Shown one piece after another: positions 47,909-56,984 of a stretch of 64,000 bases of DNA. A program made the position numbers and the translations under genes. Origin of the DNA: a virus; the IMG/VR virus record IMGVR_UViG_3300037258_000301, positions 62,001 through 126,000 of that record; one strand, given 5' to 3'. The notes below the pieces were generated by a model. It had not been told where the DNA came from, made no database searches, and saw only the letters and a list, made by a program, of their open reading frames with translations. Position 1 is the stretch's first letter, and each line of letters starts with the position of its first letter.

Positions 47909-49237
47909 ATGCGAGAATCCGAACGCGTCCTACTCTCCCACCTCACCGAGACGGCGTCGTTGGAGCTGCTCTCCGCCGAGGGCTTCGCGACCGAGCAGGG
48001 CTGCGAGGTGCTCTCCTCGGAGATCGTTCGGTCGATCGTGCGTTGGGCGATCGCGTTGTACTTCGAGTCCGGCCGCGACGTGCCGATCACTCGACGCATG
48101 ATCGAGGAGACCTGGGAGCACGAGCTGGAGCAGCTCGACGTCCAGATCGACGACGAGCATGAGTTGGAGCCGGTCGAGTGGGTGATCGATGACCTACGGG
48201 CCGCCTACGCCGGCAAGATCGCTCATGACTTCGCCACGAAGCTCGCCGTGGCCGTCGGCGAGGAAGCCCATGCCCCCGATCGCGTGAAGGTGCTGTTGGA
48301 ATACAGCCACGAGTTGTTCGCTATCACCCGCACGCTGGTGTCTCGTCGGCAGGAGGCAGACCTGGGGCAGGGCGTGGACATGGCCCTCACGAGCTACTTC
48401 CAGCGGGTTGAGGCCAACACCCATCTGGAGGGACTGACCTTCGGCCTGCCCTCCATCGACAACCACACCAAAGGTATCCACCCTGGCGAGGTGGCCGTGT
48501 TCGCGGCCCCCTCGGGTGAGGGCAAATCCTGGGTGGGACTCAAGGCCACCTTCGAGGAATGGCGCCGGCACCGTAAGTCAATCCTGTTCACCCTGGAGAA
48601 CTCTCTGCCCATGACGTTCGACCGGCTCGTCTGCGTGGGTGCGGGAGTGCGGTATGAGGCATGGCAGGAAGGGTCTTGTACCGAGCCGGAGATCTTGCGG
48701 GTTAAGCAACTCCTGGAAGAAATGCGCGACACTGACTGGTGCCCGCTGGTCATCATGCCCGGCCGGAACGAGCGCACCATGACCGCGATGGTGCGCAAGA
48801 CGTTCACCGAAAACGCTGTCTCGCTGATCATCGACCAGCTCTCCTTCGTTGAAGAGACCATCAAGGGTGCCAAGCAGCGCAACAGGTGGGGCGCTTTTGG
48901 CGACATGATGCACGAGTTGCATGACGAGGTGGCCGAGGGCAAGGAAAAGCTCTCGGCTTTCGTTTTGCATCAGATCAACCGCAAGGGCATCGAGGAGGCA
49001 GCCAAGACCGGCCGCTTCCACATGGAGCATTTGGCCGAGGCCAGTGAGATCGAACGCACTGCCGACTTCATTTATGCGGCCTACCGCTCCGATTTCGACA
49101 AGCAGAACAATCTCGCCACCTGGCAGCAACTCAAAGGTCGTCGGGTACGACCACATGATGACTGGCCGATGGTGTGGGACCTTGCGCGCGGTCACATCGC
49201 CGTACGTGGCGACGAACCTTCTCGGAGGGCGGCATGA
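47909..49237 (+). CDS. DnaB-like replicative DNA helicase
   Basis: A 442-residue helicase of the RecA-fold superfamily 4. Walker A is APSGEGKS (200-207); Walker B is LIIDQ (Asp309). FTLENSLPMTFDRL is the conserved H1a-type region, and HQINRKGIEEAAKTG is the H3/H4 motif with an arginine finger candidate. The N-terminal domain is helical, as in DnaB. GGAGG precedes ATG. It is flanked by the loader and the primase, so helicase, loader and primase form one unit. Confidence 0.88.
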   Translation: MRESERVLLSHLTETASLELLSAEGFATEQGCEVLSSEIVRSIVRWAIALYFESGRDVPITRRMIEETWEHELEQLDVQIDDEHELEPVEWVIDDLRAAYAGKIAHDFATKLAVAVGEEAHAPDRVKVLLEYSHELFAITRTLVSRRQEADLGQGVDMALTSYFQRVEANTHLEGLTFGLPSIDNHTKGIHPGEVAVFAAPSGEGKSWVGLKATFEEWRRHRKSILFTLENSLPMTFDRLVCVGAGVRYEAWQEGSCTEPEILRVKQLLEEMRDTDWCPLVIMPGRNERTMTAMVRKTFTENAVSLIIDQLSFVEETIKGAKQRNRWGAFGDMMHELHDEVAEGKEKLSAFVLHQINRKGIEEAAKTGRFHMEHLAEASEIERTADFIYAAYRSDFDKQNNLATWQQLKGRRVRPHDDWPMVWDLARGHIAVRGDEPSRRAA

Positions 49238-50262
49238 GCACCTTCATTCAGGGGCGCCTGCCGACCACGCAGAAGAAGATGCTTTGTCGCGATCTGCTCG
49301 CCGAGTTCGGGGCCCGCAACATCACCGAGCACTCCAACGGCGAACTGATCCACTCTTGCTGTCTGCCGTTCGGTCAGCATCGCAACGGCGACAGCAACCC
49401 CTCGGCTTCGTTGAACTATCAGAAGCTCACCTACTCATGTCTCGGATGTGGAAACTCGGGCGGCCTGTTGTGGTTCCTGGCCGTATGCCGGGGCGAGGAA
49501 CCCCTGGAGGTGCGCAAGTGGCTGGAGAACGCCACCGGCACCGAGGGTGGGGTGCTCGACCTCCAGAATCTGCTTCGACTTATCGACGAAATCTTCGAGC
49601 CCAAAACTTCGGTCTACCAACCGATGCCAAAGTACGACCCGTCGATATTGGACGCATGGCGGCAACCCAACTTCCATCCTCTCCTCACTGAGGGCGCGCC
49701 CGATCTCGATATCGAAGGATGGCACATGCCCGAAGAGACATTGCGTCACTTTGATATTGGTTACGATCTCACCACCGACCGCATCACCATCCCAGTGTGG
49801 TGGAAGGGGAAACTGGTCGGTTGGCAGGCCCGTGCGGTCTGTGACGATGAGGAGAACAAGTACAAGTCCTCTCCTGAGCTACCGCGTCGGTCCATTATGT
49901 ACAACTACAGCCAACGTGACCACTACATCGTCGTGGAGAGCCCAAAGTCCGTGCTGCGCCATTATCATCACCAGCCGACCATCGCGGCTACCTTCGGCGC
50001 CAAGGTGGAGCAGGCACAGCAGGCTCTCCTGCACAGTGCCGGCCGGGTCGTGTTGTGGTTCGACAACGACCCGGCGGGCTGGTCGGCCACCCGCAAGGTT
50101 GGTAATCGGCTGACCGCCTACACCTCGGTCTACGCCGTGCTCAGCCCCTGGAAAGGAGGACCGGAGAATCTTCCCGATGGCGTCATGGATCAGCTCGTCG
50201 AGCAGGCAGTGCCCTACGCTGTGTGGCACTTACCAGATCAACTGCGACGTTGGAGACCCTGA
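49234..50262 (+). CDS. DnaG-type DNA primase
   Basis: A 342-residue primase. A CHC2-type zinc finger uses Cys42/43, His49, Cys69 and Cys72 (SCLGCGNSGG). A TOPRIM domain follows: YIVVESPKS (Glu) then VVLWFDNDPAG (the DxD). This lays down RNA primers for the phage polymerase. ATG 49234 overlaps the helicase stop (GGCATGAGC). It is shorter than typical bacterial DnaG and lacks a clear C-terminal helicase-binding domain. Confidence 0.88.
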   Translation: MSTFIQGRLPTTQKKMLCRDLLAEFGARNITEHSNGELIHSCCLPFGQHRNGDSNPSASLNYQKLTYSCLGCGNSGGLLWFLAVCRGEEPLEVRKWLENATGTEGGVLDLQNLLRLIDEIFEPKTSVYQPMPKYDPSILDAWRQPNFHPLLTEGAPDLDIEGWHMPEETLRHFDIGYDLTTDRITIPVWWKGKLVGWQARAVCDDEENKYKSSPELPRRSIMYNYSQRDHYIVVESPKSVLRHYHHQPTIAATFGAKVEQAQQALLHSAGRVVLWFDNDPAGWSATRKVGNRLTAYTSVYAVLSPWKGGPENLPDGVMDQLVEQAVPYAVWHLPDQLRRWRP

Positions 50263-50426
50263 TGGCTATCCGCAAGTTCGGCATCCAGGAAGCGATCCTC
50301 ACCACCGAGGACGCCGACGACGACCTCATTCGGAAGGAGGCAGCCCGCGCATGGACCCCCGAGGACGCGGCCCAGTTGGCTCAGGAGAACTCGGACTCGT
50401 CATTCGGGGACTCGGACCGCTCCTAG
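50262..50426 (+). CDS. Small acidic hypothetical protein
   Basis: A 54-residue protein starting at an ATG that overlaps the primase stop (TGATGG). It is acidic with a helix (DADDDLIRKEAARAW) and a Ser/Asp-rich end. It overlaps the start of the next reading frame by about 76 nt. The function is unknown. Confidence 0.5.
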   Translation: MAIRKFGIQEAILTTEDADDDLIRKEAARAWTPEDAAQLAQENSDSSFGDSDRS

Positions 50427-52168
50427 CTTCCACGTGCCGTCAGTTGGCCACCTGGACCGTTTGGGATGTCAACGGCTACTACGGGAGCTTGGGTTTTCGC
50501 TTCGGTGATCGGCCGAGTAAGCGTCAACTGCGGCATGCCTTCGAGCGTCTACGCGGGCACGACAATGCACGCCTGACCGAGATCCTGCACGTCCTGTTGC
50601 GCCAACGGGCTGAGTACGACCGCTGCGCGTTCGGAGAGCCTTTCTACGACCGAATGTTCACCGAGTTCATCAAACGGGTCGCCGAGCGTCTGGCTGGGGC
50701 AGCAGGCCGTGCCCAGCGTGACGTCCTGGACGACTGGGGTTTCCGCGACCTGCCAGAGGACTTCGACGAACTGGAACGAGAGTTCCTGGCTGACCCCTCT
50801 TCCCCTCGCCGATCCTCATGGGCTACCGTGGTCTGGCCGTGGTCCTGGTACGCGGACCGAACCGAGAGTGTCGACTTGGTTCGGCTATCTGTTTGGCAAC
50901 AAGCCCTGGTCCGTCATCTTCGCGTCGCTCGTTTTTCTGTCGGCCTCTCCGGCTACGGTGATCCCGTCAGTGCCCGCGTGATCGGTGGGGACTGGGTGGT
51001 CTTCCTCCGGGACGACCAAATACCTGACGAAGGTCGGGCACGACAAGCCGCACGACAAGTACATACGAGCGCCACTTATGCGCTCCAGGACAATAACCGT
51101 ACAAGGAGAACCATGAAGTACATTGGTGGGTCTGCCGCAGTCAAGATTGTTGAGGCGGAGACCAATTCCGGTTTTGGCGGTGGCCGTAAGCACCCCTACA
51201 TCTCGTCAGTCCTGAAGAACAAGGACGACTCGGTGATCCTGCGCTTCCTCGACAACCCGGAGATGGGCGTCGACGAAGAGAACTTCTGGATTACGTTGGC
51301 AACGCACGACTACGTGCCCGTCAAGCCGGCACCCGCCTCCATGGACGCAGACAAGAAGAAGAAGTGGCCGGAGACCATGACGGCCATCTGCCGGACGCAG
51401 CAGCAGCTCCAGGGTGAGTACGACAACTGCTACATCTGCGAGAACCTCACCAAGGACGATAAGAACGGCAAGCCGCGTCCCTGGAGCAAGTCGGGTACCA
51501 CCTTCGCGCGAGCGATTCACCGCGAACGAGTCAAGATCACCCAGGCCGATGTGGATGCCGGCAACGCTCCCGCCGAGGCGTTGGGCAAGTGGGCCATGCG
51601 TGACGTGATGGTCGAGATGGATGAGCTTGATGACAAGGGCGACCCTACTGGCCGGAAGGTATCGGTACCGGAGATCTTCCTGGTGCAGCAGAAGTGGTCG
51701 AACTTCTTCCAGCAGATCTCGATCATGTCCGAAGAGTACGACGGGACGATTCTGGATCGGGACATCAAGATGACCCGGACTGGCGTGAAGCTGGAGACTG
51801 CCTACACGCCGACGCCGCTGAACCAAACTCCGAACTTCGACCTGAGCGACCCGGAAACTCGCGCTCCGTTCGACAAGGTGTTCCCGTGGAGTGATCTGAT
51901 CGAGTTCATCGACAACCTGCACTCCGACCGGTACTTCGGCCGCTTCTTCGACCCGAGCTACATCGACCCCGACGAGGAGAAGAAGTCGAGTCGTCCCGCG
52001 AGTTCCACCAGCGTCGTCTACGAGGATGTCGACGAGGCGGCTCCGGCCCGGCCGACGAGCAACGGCATCTCCCAGGAGAAGATGGACGCGCTGAAGGCGC
52101 GCATGGGTGGCGCGAAGAAGTCTGAACCGTCGGTCGAGACTGACGACGGGGCTCTCGCGAACGCGTAA
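50351..52168 (+). CDS. J-domain-like protein in frame with an SSB-like protein
   Basis: A single 605-residue open frame with no stop between two halves. Residues ~35-120 resemble a DnaJ N-terminal domain (VWDVNGYYGSLGFRF, then RQLRHAFERLRGHDN, then LRQRAEYDR), but the HPD tripeptide is replaced by GHDN, so Hsp70 activation is doubtful. The start is uncertain: ATG 50351 has GGAGG 10 nt upstream but overlaps the previous gene, while TTG 50444 has none. The second half has its own ribosome site at 51113. It could be a true fusion, or a dual product in which the second half is also made alone. Confidence 0.6.
   Translation: MDPRGRGPVGSGELGLVIRGLGPLLASTCRQLATWTVWDVNGYYGSLGFRFGDRPSKRQLRHAFERLRGHDNARLTEILHVLLRQRAEYDRCAFGEPFYDRMFTEFIKRVAERLAGAAGRAQRDVLDDWGFRDLPEDFDELEREFLADPSSPRRSSWATVVWPWSWYADRTESVDLVRLSVWQQALVRHLRVARFSVGLSGYGDPVSARVIGGDWVVFLRDDQIPDEGRARQAARQVHTSATYALQDNNRTRRTMKYIGGSAAVKIVEAETNSGFGGGRKHPYISSVLKNKDDSVILRFLDNPEMGVDEENFWITLATHDYVPVKPAPASMDADKKKKWPETMTAICRTQQQLQGEYDNCYICENLTKDDKNGKPRPWSKSGTTFARAIHRERVKITQADVDAGNAPAEALGKWAMRDVMVEMDELDDKGDPTGRKVSVPEIFLVQQKWSNFFQQISIMSEEYDGTILDRDIKMTRTGVKLETAYTPTPLNQTPNFDLSDPETRAPFDKVFPWSDLIEFIDNLHSDRYFGRFFDPSYIDPDEEKKSSRPASSTSVVYEDVDEAAPARPTSNGISQEKMDALKARMGGAKKSEPSVETDDGALANA
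51113..52168 (+). CDS. Putative single-stranded DNA-binding protein (internal start)
   Basis: A 351-residue product beginning at ATG 51113, directly after AAGGAGAACC. The N-terminal half carries CRTQQQLQGEYDNCYICENL, a possible zinc knuckle (Cys near residue 89 and Cys-x2-Cys near 103-106). The C-terminal third is acidic (DVDEAAPARP, VETDDGALANA), as in SSB proteins that recruit partners. It lies between primase and polymerase. It is in the same frame as the J-like region, so the free form depends on internal initiation. SSB is inferred from position, acidic tail and size. Confidence 0.55.
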   Translation: MKYIGGSAAVKIVEAETNSGFGGGRKHPYISSVLKNKDDSVILRFLDNPEMGVDEENFWITLATHDYVPVKPAPASMDADKKKKWPETMTAICRTQQQLQGEYDNCYICENLTKDDKNGKPRPWSKSGTTFARAIHRERVKITQADVDAGNAPAEALGKWAMRDVMVEMDELDDKGDPTGRKVSVPEIFLVQQKWSNFFQQISIMSEEYDGTILDRDIKMTRTGVKLETAYTPTPLNQTPNFDLSDPETRAPFDKVFPWSDLIEFIDNLHSDRYFGRFFDPSYIDPDEEKKSSRPASSTSVVYEDVDEAAPARPTSNGISQEKMDALKARMGGAKKSEPSVETDDGALANA

Positions 52169-52179
52169 GCTCCCCTCCA

Positions 52180-52240
52180 CCACCGGGTCGACGAATCCCC
52201 GGCGGAGGCACCCTCAGCGCCTCCATCGTCGGCCCGGTGG
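52180..52240 (+). promoter_or_regulatory. Structured leader upstream of the polymerase gene
   Basis: CCACCGGGTCGAC (52180-52192) pairs with GTCGGCCCGGTGG (52228-52240), with one wobble. An inner 6-bp hairpin (GGAGGC 52204-52209 with GCCTCC 52219-52224) lies in the loop. No T-run follows. It could shape translation of the polymerase start at 52268, or be a replication or packaging signal. Confidence 0.45.
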
Positions 52241-52267
52241 CCACGCATCTCACCCCCTGGATACCGC

Positions 52268-55200
52268 GTGCATACTCTCATCGAGTCCTACAGCCCCTCC
52301 GCGACCGTCACCATCGCGGATCAAACCTTCCCCGAGCGGTGTCTGCTCGAAGACGAGGACGGCCAACGGCTGATGCTCGTCCGCGACACCATCAAGGTCG
52401 CCGACTACACTCACGCCGTTTCTCATGGCGCCGGCATGATCGTGCGCACCGAGCCCCGCCTTGCGTTCGTACTCAATGAGACGTTCAGCGAGAGCGTCCA
52501 TCCCGATACGGGCGATGACACCTACTTCCTCGACTCCCGATACTGGACGGCGCACGAGAACTTGCCGACCTTCTTTGAGGCATTCCAGGCCCGCTATGCC
52601 CCAAAATCCGAAAACTCGAACTTCGTTCACCTCCATGCACACTCGGAGTACAGCCCACTGGATGGCCTCAGTACTCCCGAGGAGATGGTCAACGCGGCCG
52701 TCCGCATGGGGCAGAAGGCCATGGCCATTACTGATCATGGAACTTGTGCAGGCCAGCCCGCGTTCCAGATCGCCTGTGACAAGGGTGGCATCAAGCCCAT
52801 CCTGGGTATCGAGGCGTACTTCGTCGACGACCGGTCCGTACGCGAGAATCGCTACGACTACTGGCACCTGATCTTGTTGGCCCAGGATCAGGAAGGACTG
52901 CGCAACCTGTGGGCGATGTCCACCGAGAGCTTCCGGGACGGCTACTACGACCGCAAGCCTCGCTTGGACTGGGAGACCCTGGAACGCTACGCCGAGGGCG
53001 TCCTGTGTTCCACGGCGTGCCTGCGAGGCCCGGTGGTTGACCCATACCTCAAGGGCGACACTGAGCGCGCGGTGAGCAACCTGGGGCGTCTGAAGGCCAT
53101 CTTCGGTGACCGGCTCTACGCCGAGATCCACGCCAACCAGATCCCCGATCAGATCAAGGCCAACCGCTGGCTCACCGAGACCGCCCGCACCTACGACGTA
53201 CCTCTGGTCGCCGTGTGCGATTCGCACTACCCCACGTCAGCTGACGCTGACGCCCATCGTGTCTGGCTGTCGATCACCACGAACAAGGACGTCACTGACG
53301 ATTCCAGTCTGTTTCAGGGGCAGCAGGACTACTCCCTGCGGGATGAGGTTGATGTCCGGGTGGCCCTGAGCTACCTCGCCCCTGACGAGGTCGACGAAGC
53401 GGTAGCCAACACCTCGGTTATCGCTGAGCGGTGCACCGCCCGTATCGAGAAGCGCCTGCACATGCCGGTCTACTCGCGTCGCAGTGCCGAGTACCCCGAT
53501 CCGGTAGCTCGTGACAAGGAGCGCCTGTTCGAGCTGTGTATGCAACGGTGGGAGGAGCGCACCACCGGCAAGACCAAGAGTCAGGACGTCTACCTGGCTC
53601 GGTTCGAGCGCGAGTTCAACCTCATCGTGGAGAAGGGGTTCCCGGGCTACTTCTTGATCGTGTGGGACATCATCTCCCACGCGAAGCGCAATCGAGTCAT
53701 GGTCAGTCCCGGCCGTGGCTCAGGTGGTGGATGCCTCTTGGCCTACCTATTGGGCATCACTGAACTGGATTCCGTCGAAGACGATATTCTGTTCGAACGC
53801 TTCATGACCAAAGGCCGTACCGAGCTGCCCGACTTCGACCTGGACTTCCCCTCCAGCAAGAAGCAGTTCATGTTCGACTACATCGCTGGTCGGTGGGGCC
53901 GAGACAATATGGCCATTGTCGGGACTCACATGCGATTGAAGAACAAGAGCGTCTTCAAGGACGTCTCGCGCGCGCTGAAGTCGCAGCTGCCTGAGGGCTA
54001 CTACCTCGATATCGAGAACATCTGCAAGATCGTCGACAACGCCGAGGCAGACACCGCCGGCCTGGGCCTGTCCTACGAGCAACTCTTCGCCAAGGTGGGC
54101 GAGGAGCTGGAACCCTATCGTGAGAAGTACCCCGAGGTCTTCCGCTGGGCCGACTTGCTCAACCACCGGCTGAAGACTTACGGCACCCATCCGGCCGGCA
54201 TCGTCATCGACACTGAAGCGCCGCTGACCGAGAACCTGCCGTTGCGGGCCGGCGACAACGGGATGGTCACCCAGTTCGCCCTGGAGGCTCTGGAGTCCCT
54301 GGGTTACGTCAAGTTCGACCTGCTCAACCTGCGCAACCTCGACACCCTCCAGATCTGTTGTGATCTGATCAAGGAACACACCGGGCGCGACATCGACCCC
54401 TACTCCTTCACCAGGGAAGAGCTGTCCGACCCGATGGTGTTCGAGCGCATCGGGGCGGGCTGGACGCTGGGCATGTTCCAGATCAACACCCACCAGGGCA
54501 CGCGCCTATGTACGCGGTACAAGCCGCAAACGCTCGTCGAGCTGGCACACGTACTCACCCTCGTTCGGCCGGGTCCTTCCCGCTCAGGACTGACTGACCT
54601 CTACCTGCGGCGCCGAGAGACCGGTGAGGAGATCACCTATCCCGACGAGCGGCTGCGCTCCATCCTGGGCCACACCGAGGGCATCATGCTGTTCCAGGAA
54701 CAGCTCATGCAGATCTGCCTGGTGATCGCCAACTACACCGACGTGGAAGCGGACAAGGTCCGCAAGATCCTCGGCAAGAAGAAGGTCGAGCTGGCCAAAG
54801 AGGAAGGTCGGAAGTTCATTGCGGCAGCTGTCGACAATGACACCGACGAGAAGGTAGCCATCCAGCTATGGGAGCAGATGGAGGAGTTCGCCAAGTACTC
54901 CTTTGGCTACGCCCACGCAATGGGCTATGGCACCTTCACCTATTGGACCGGCTGGCTGATGTGCCATTACCCGCTGTACATGTTGTGTGCCGCGCTCTCC
55001 TCAGTCAAGGCGGAAGAGATTCCCACTTTCGTGGAAGAGGCGCGACGCATGGGGTATGCCGTCCTGCCTCCGGACATCAATCTGTCCCGGCGAGGCTTCA
55101 CCGTGGATCCGGCCAACATGGCCGTCCGATATGGCCTGGAGTCCGTAGATGGTGTCGGCCCGGTTGCGGTGGATGCGCTTCTGGCGGCGCAGCCCTTCGC

Positions 55201-55933
55201 TGACTGGGAGGACTTCGTCGAGCGGAAGACCTCCAAGTGCAACTCCGGGCACGTCGCCGTCCTCAACAAGATCGGTGCGTTCGAGTCCATCACCGGGCAC
55301 CGGCGCTGGCTGGAGCTGAAGCTGGAGTTGGAGGCCGTCCCCTCTTCGGGTGCCTGCGTGAACCACTCCGAGGACCTCGACGAGCACGAACTGCCCTGCT
55401 CGTTCGACTGGAGTTCACTGCCCCCGGCGCTGGGCAAGACCGGCAAGTTGCTCGCGAAGCAGCCTGGCCCTCCGAAGAAGTGTTCGCGCGCCTGCAAGCA
55501 GTTCCAAGCCCGACAGCCCGAACCCATCGACCTGGTGGCGCCTTACACCGCCGAGGACATTCGCCGGATCGAGGACGACGTGCTCGGTGTGTTCCTCTCC
55601 TCGACCCCGTTCGACCGATTGGACCCTGCTGACCGCGAAGAGTGTCTCACCGCCGAGGAGGTACTCACCGCCGAGCCAGGCCGCTACCTGGTGGCCGCGA
55701 TCATCAAGAAGATCAAGAACCACTGGGACAGCTCCGGTTCGGCGATGTGCTTCCTGGAGGTGGCCACCGAGCGAGGCCAACTGCCGGTGACGGTGTTCGG
55801 CTCCGCCTACGCGGAGATCCGCGATCAACTCGTCCGGGGCTCTCTGTGCCTGCTGCTGGTCAAGCACGACAGCCGAGGTCAGATCCTGGACGAGATCATC
55901 AACCTGGACATGATGGAGAGCACTGATGCCTAA
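52268..55933 (+). CDS. dnaE: DNA polymerase III alpha subunit-like (DnaE with PHP domain)
   Basis: A 1221-residue C-family polymerase. The PHP domain begins FVHLHAHSEYSPLDG (~118-132) and continues to ~190. The catalytic core contains PDFDLDF with Asp522 and Asp524 (metal ligands), and IMLFQEQLMQI (conserved finger region). Later come a helix-hairpin-helix (VGPVAVDALLAAQP) and an OB-fold near residues 1140-1215 (RYLVAAIIKKIKNHW). The N-terminal 115 residues are additional. GTG 52268 has only a weak ribosome site. I see no beta-clamp gene in this window, so it may use the host clamp or none. Confidence 0.95.
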   Translation: MHTLIESYSPSATVTIADQTFPERCLLEDEDGQRLMLVRDTIKVADYTHAVSHGAGMIVRTEPRLAFVLNETFSESVHPDTGDDTYFLDSRYWTAHENLPTFFEAFQARYAPKSENSNFVHLHAHSEYSPLDGLSTPEEMVNAAVRMGQKAMAITDHGTCAGQPAFQIACDKGGIKPILGIEAYFVDDRSVRENRYDYWHLILLAQDQEGLRNLWAMSTESFRDGYYDRKPRLDWETLERYAEGVLCSTACLRGPVVDPYLKGDTERAVSNLGRLKAIFGDRLYAEIHANQIPDQIKANRWLTETARTYDVPLVAVCDSHYPTSADADAHRVWLSITTNKDVTDDSSLFQGQQDYSLRDEVDVRVALSYLAPDEVDEAVANTSVIAERCTARIEKRLHMPVYSRRSAEYPDPVARDKERLFELCMQRWEERTTGKTKSQDVYLARFEREFNLIVEKGFPGYFLIVWDIISHAKRNRVMVSPGRGSGGGCLLAYLLGITELDSVEDDILFERFMTKGRTELPDFDLDFPSSKKQFMFDYIAGRWGRDNMAIVGTHMRLKNKSVFKDVSRALKSQLPEGYYLDIENICKIVDNAEADTAGLGLSYEQLFAKVGEELEPYREKYPEVFRWADLLNHRLKTYGTHPAGIVIDTEAPLTENLPLRAGDNGMVTQFALEALESLGYVKFDLLNLRNLDTLQICCDLIKEHTGRDIDPYSFTREELSDPMVFERIGAGWTLGMFQINTHQGTRLCTRYKPQTLVELAHVLTLVRPGPSRSGLTDLYLRRRETGEEITYPDERLRSILGHTEGIMLFQEQLMQICLVIANYTDVEADKVRKILGKKKVELAKEEGRKFIAAAVDNDTDEKVAIQLWEQMEEFAKYSFGYAHAMGYGTFTYWTGWLMCHYPLYMLCAALSSVKAEEIPTFVEEARRMGYAVLPPDINLSRRGFTVDPANMAVRYGLESVDGVGPVAVDALLAAQPFADWEDFVERKTSKCNSGHVAVLNKIGAFESITGHRRWLELKLELEAVPSSGACVNHSEDLDEHELPCSFDWSSLPPALGKTGKLLAKQPGPPKKCSRACKQFQARQPEPIDLVAPYTAEDIRRIEDDVLGVFLSSTPFDRLDPADREECLTAEEVLTAEPGRYLVAAIIKKIKNHWDSSGSAMCFLEVATERGQLPVTVFGSAYAEIRDQLVRGSLCLLLVKHDSRGQILDEIINLDMMESTDA

Positions 55934-56984
55934 GAACGCGGTCGAGAGCGCCCTGGAGAAGTTTCAGGCCCAGTTCGACAAGAGCTTCGGCGAGGGGGTC
56001 ATGCGTCGAGCCACGCAGATGCCCGGCTACGACGTGATCCCCACCGGCTCGCCCTCTCTGGACTATGCCATGGGCAGCGGTGGTTACATCCGGGGGCGTT
56101 TGACGGAATTGTGGGGGATGCCCGGTTCTGGCAAGACCACCATGTCGTTGATCGGGATGGCTGAGGCGCAGAAGGCGGTGCCGGATCGCATGGTGGCCCT
56201 GGTGGACGTCGAAAAGACCTATGACCAGGACTGGGCGGTCGCGCATGGCATTGACACCACTCGTCTCATGGTCATCACCCCCACTACGGCCGAGGACGCC
56301 GCCGACCAGATGAAGAGCCTCATTGAGTCCAACTTGTTCTCGGCGATCACTCTCGACTCCATCGGTGCCATGCTGCCGGCCAAGGAGGCTGAGAAGGATG
56401 CTGGAGACGCGGTGGTGGGAATGGGGGCCAAAGTGGTGACGCGCATGGTCAAGACTGCCACCAACAAGGCCACCGAAAACCATGTCGCGATCATCCTGAT
56501 CAATCAGGTCCGCGCCGCCATCGGGTCGTTCGTCGGTCCCGACACCACTACGCCCGGAGGTTTCGCTCTTCGACACTGCACCACGCATGTCCTGAAGCAC
56601 CGACGTACGCGGGAGACCCCGAAGTTCATCGGAACGAAGGAGTACCAGGTACAGGTCGGCCATCAGATCGCGATCAACGTAGAGAAGAACAAGGTCGCCC
56701 CGCCCAAGCGCACGGCCTACCTATGGATGTTCAACCAGGCCACCCCCGAATACGGGCCCGTCGGCATCGACAAGGTCACCGACGTGTTCAACCTGGCCAA
56801 GCAGCTGGACCTCATGCACCGATCCGGCGCTATGTACACGCTGCCTGACGCATCCAAGCACAACGGGGAACCAGCCGTCATACCGTACCTGCGGGCCCAC
56901 CCCGAGGTCTGCGACATGCTCCGCACCAAGGCTCTGTCGTTGGCTGCTGACACCCTCGCCGACGAGCCTCTCCAGGAGGGATGA
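55926..56984 (+). CDS. recA: RecA recombinase
   Basis: A 352-residue strand-exchange ATPase. Walker A is GMPGSGKT (64-71), the catalytic Glu is Glu96 (VDVEKTYD), Walker B is LDSIG (Asp144), and a loop-like region lies at DAVVGMGAKVVTRMVKTATN. The ATG overlaps the polymerase stop (ACTGATGCC). It drives recombination between phage ends and repair. The C-terminus is acidic, as in bacterial RecA. The overlap with the polymerase suggests coupled expression in replication. Confidence 0.93.
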   Translation: MPKNAVESALEKFQAQFDKSFGEGVMRRATQMPGYDVIPTGSPSLDYAMGSGGYIRGRLTELWGMPGSGKTTMSLIGMAEAQKAVPDRMVALVDVEKTYDQDWAVAHGIDTTRLMVITPTTAEDAADQMKSLIESNLFSAITLDSIGAMLPAKEAEKDAGDAVVGMGAKVVTRMVKTATNKATENHVAIILINQVRAAIGSFVGPDTTTPGGFALRHCTTHVLKHRRTRETPKFIGTKEYQVQVGHQIAINVEKNKVAPPKRTAYLWMFNQATPEYGPVGIDKVTDVFNLAKQLDLMHRSGAMYTLPDASKHNGEPAVIPYLRAHPEVCDMLRTKALSLAADTLADEPLQEG

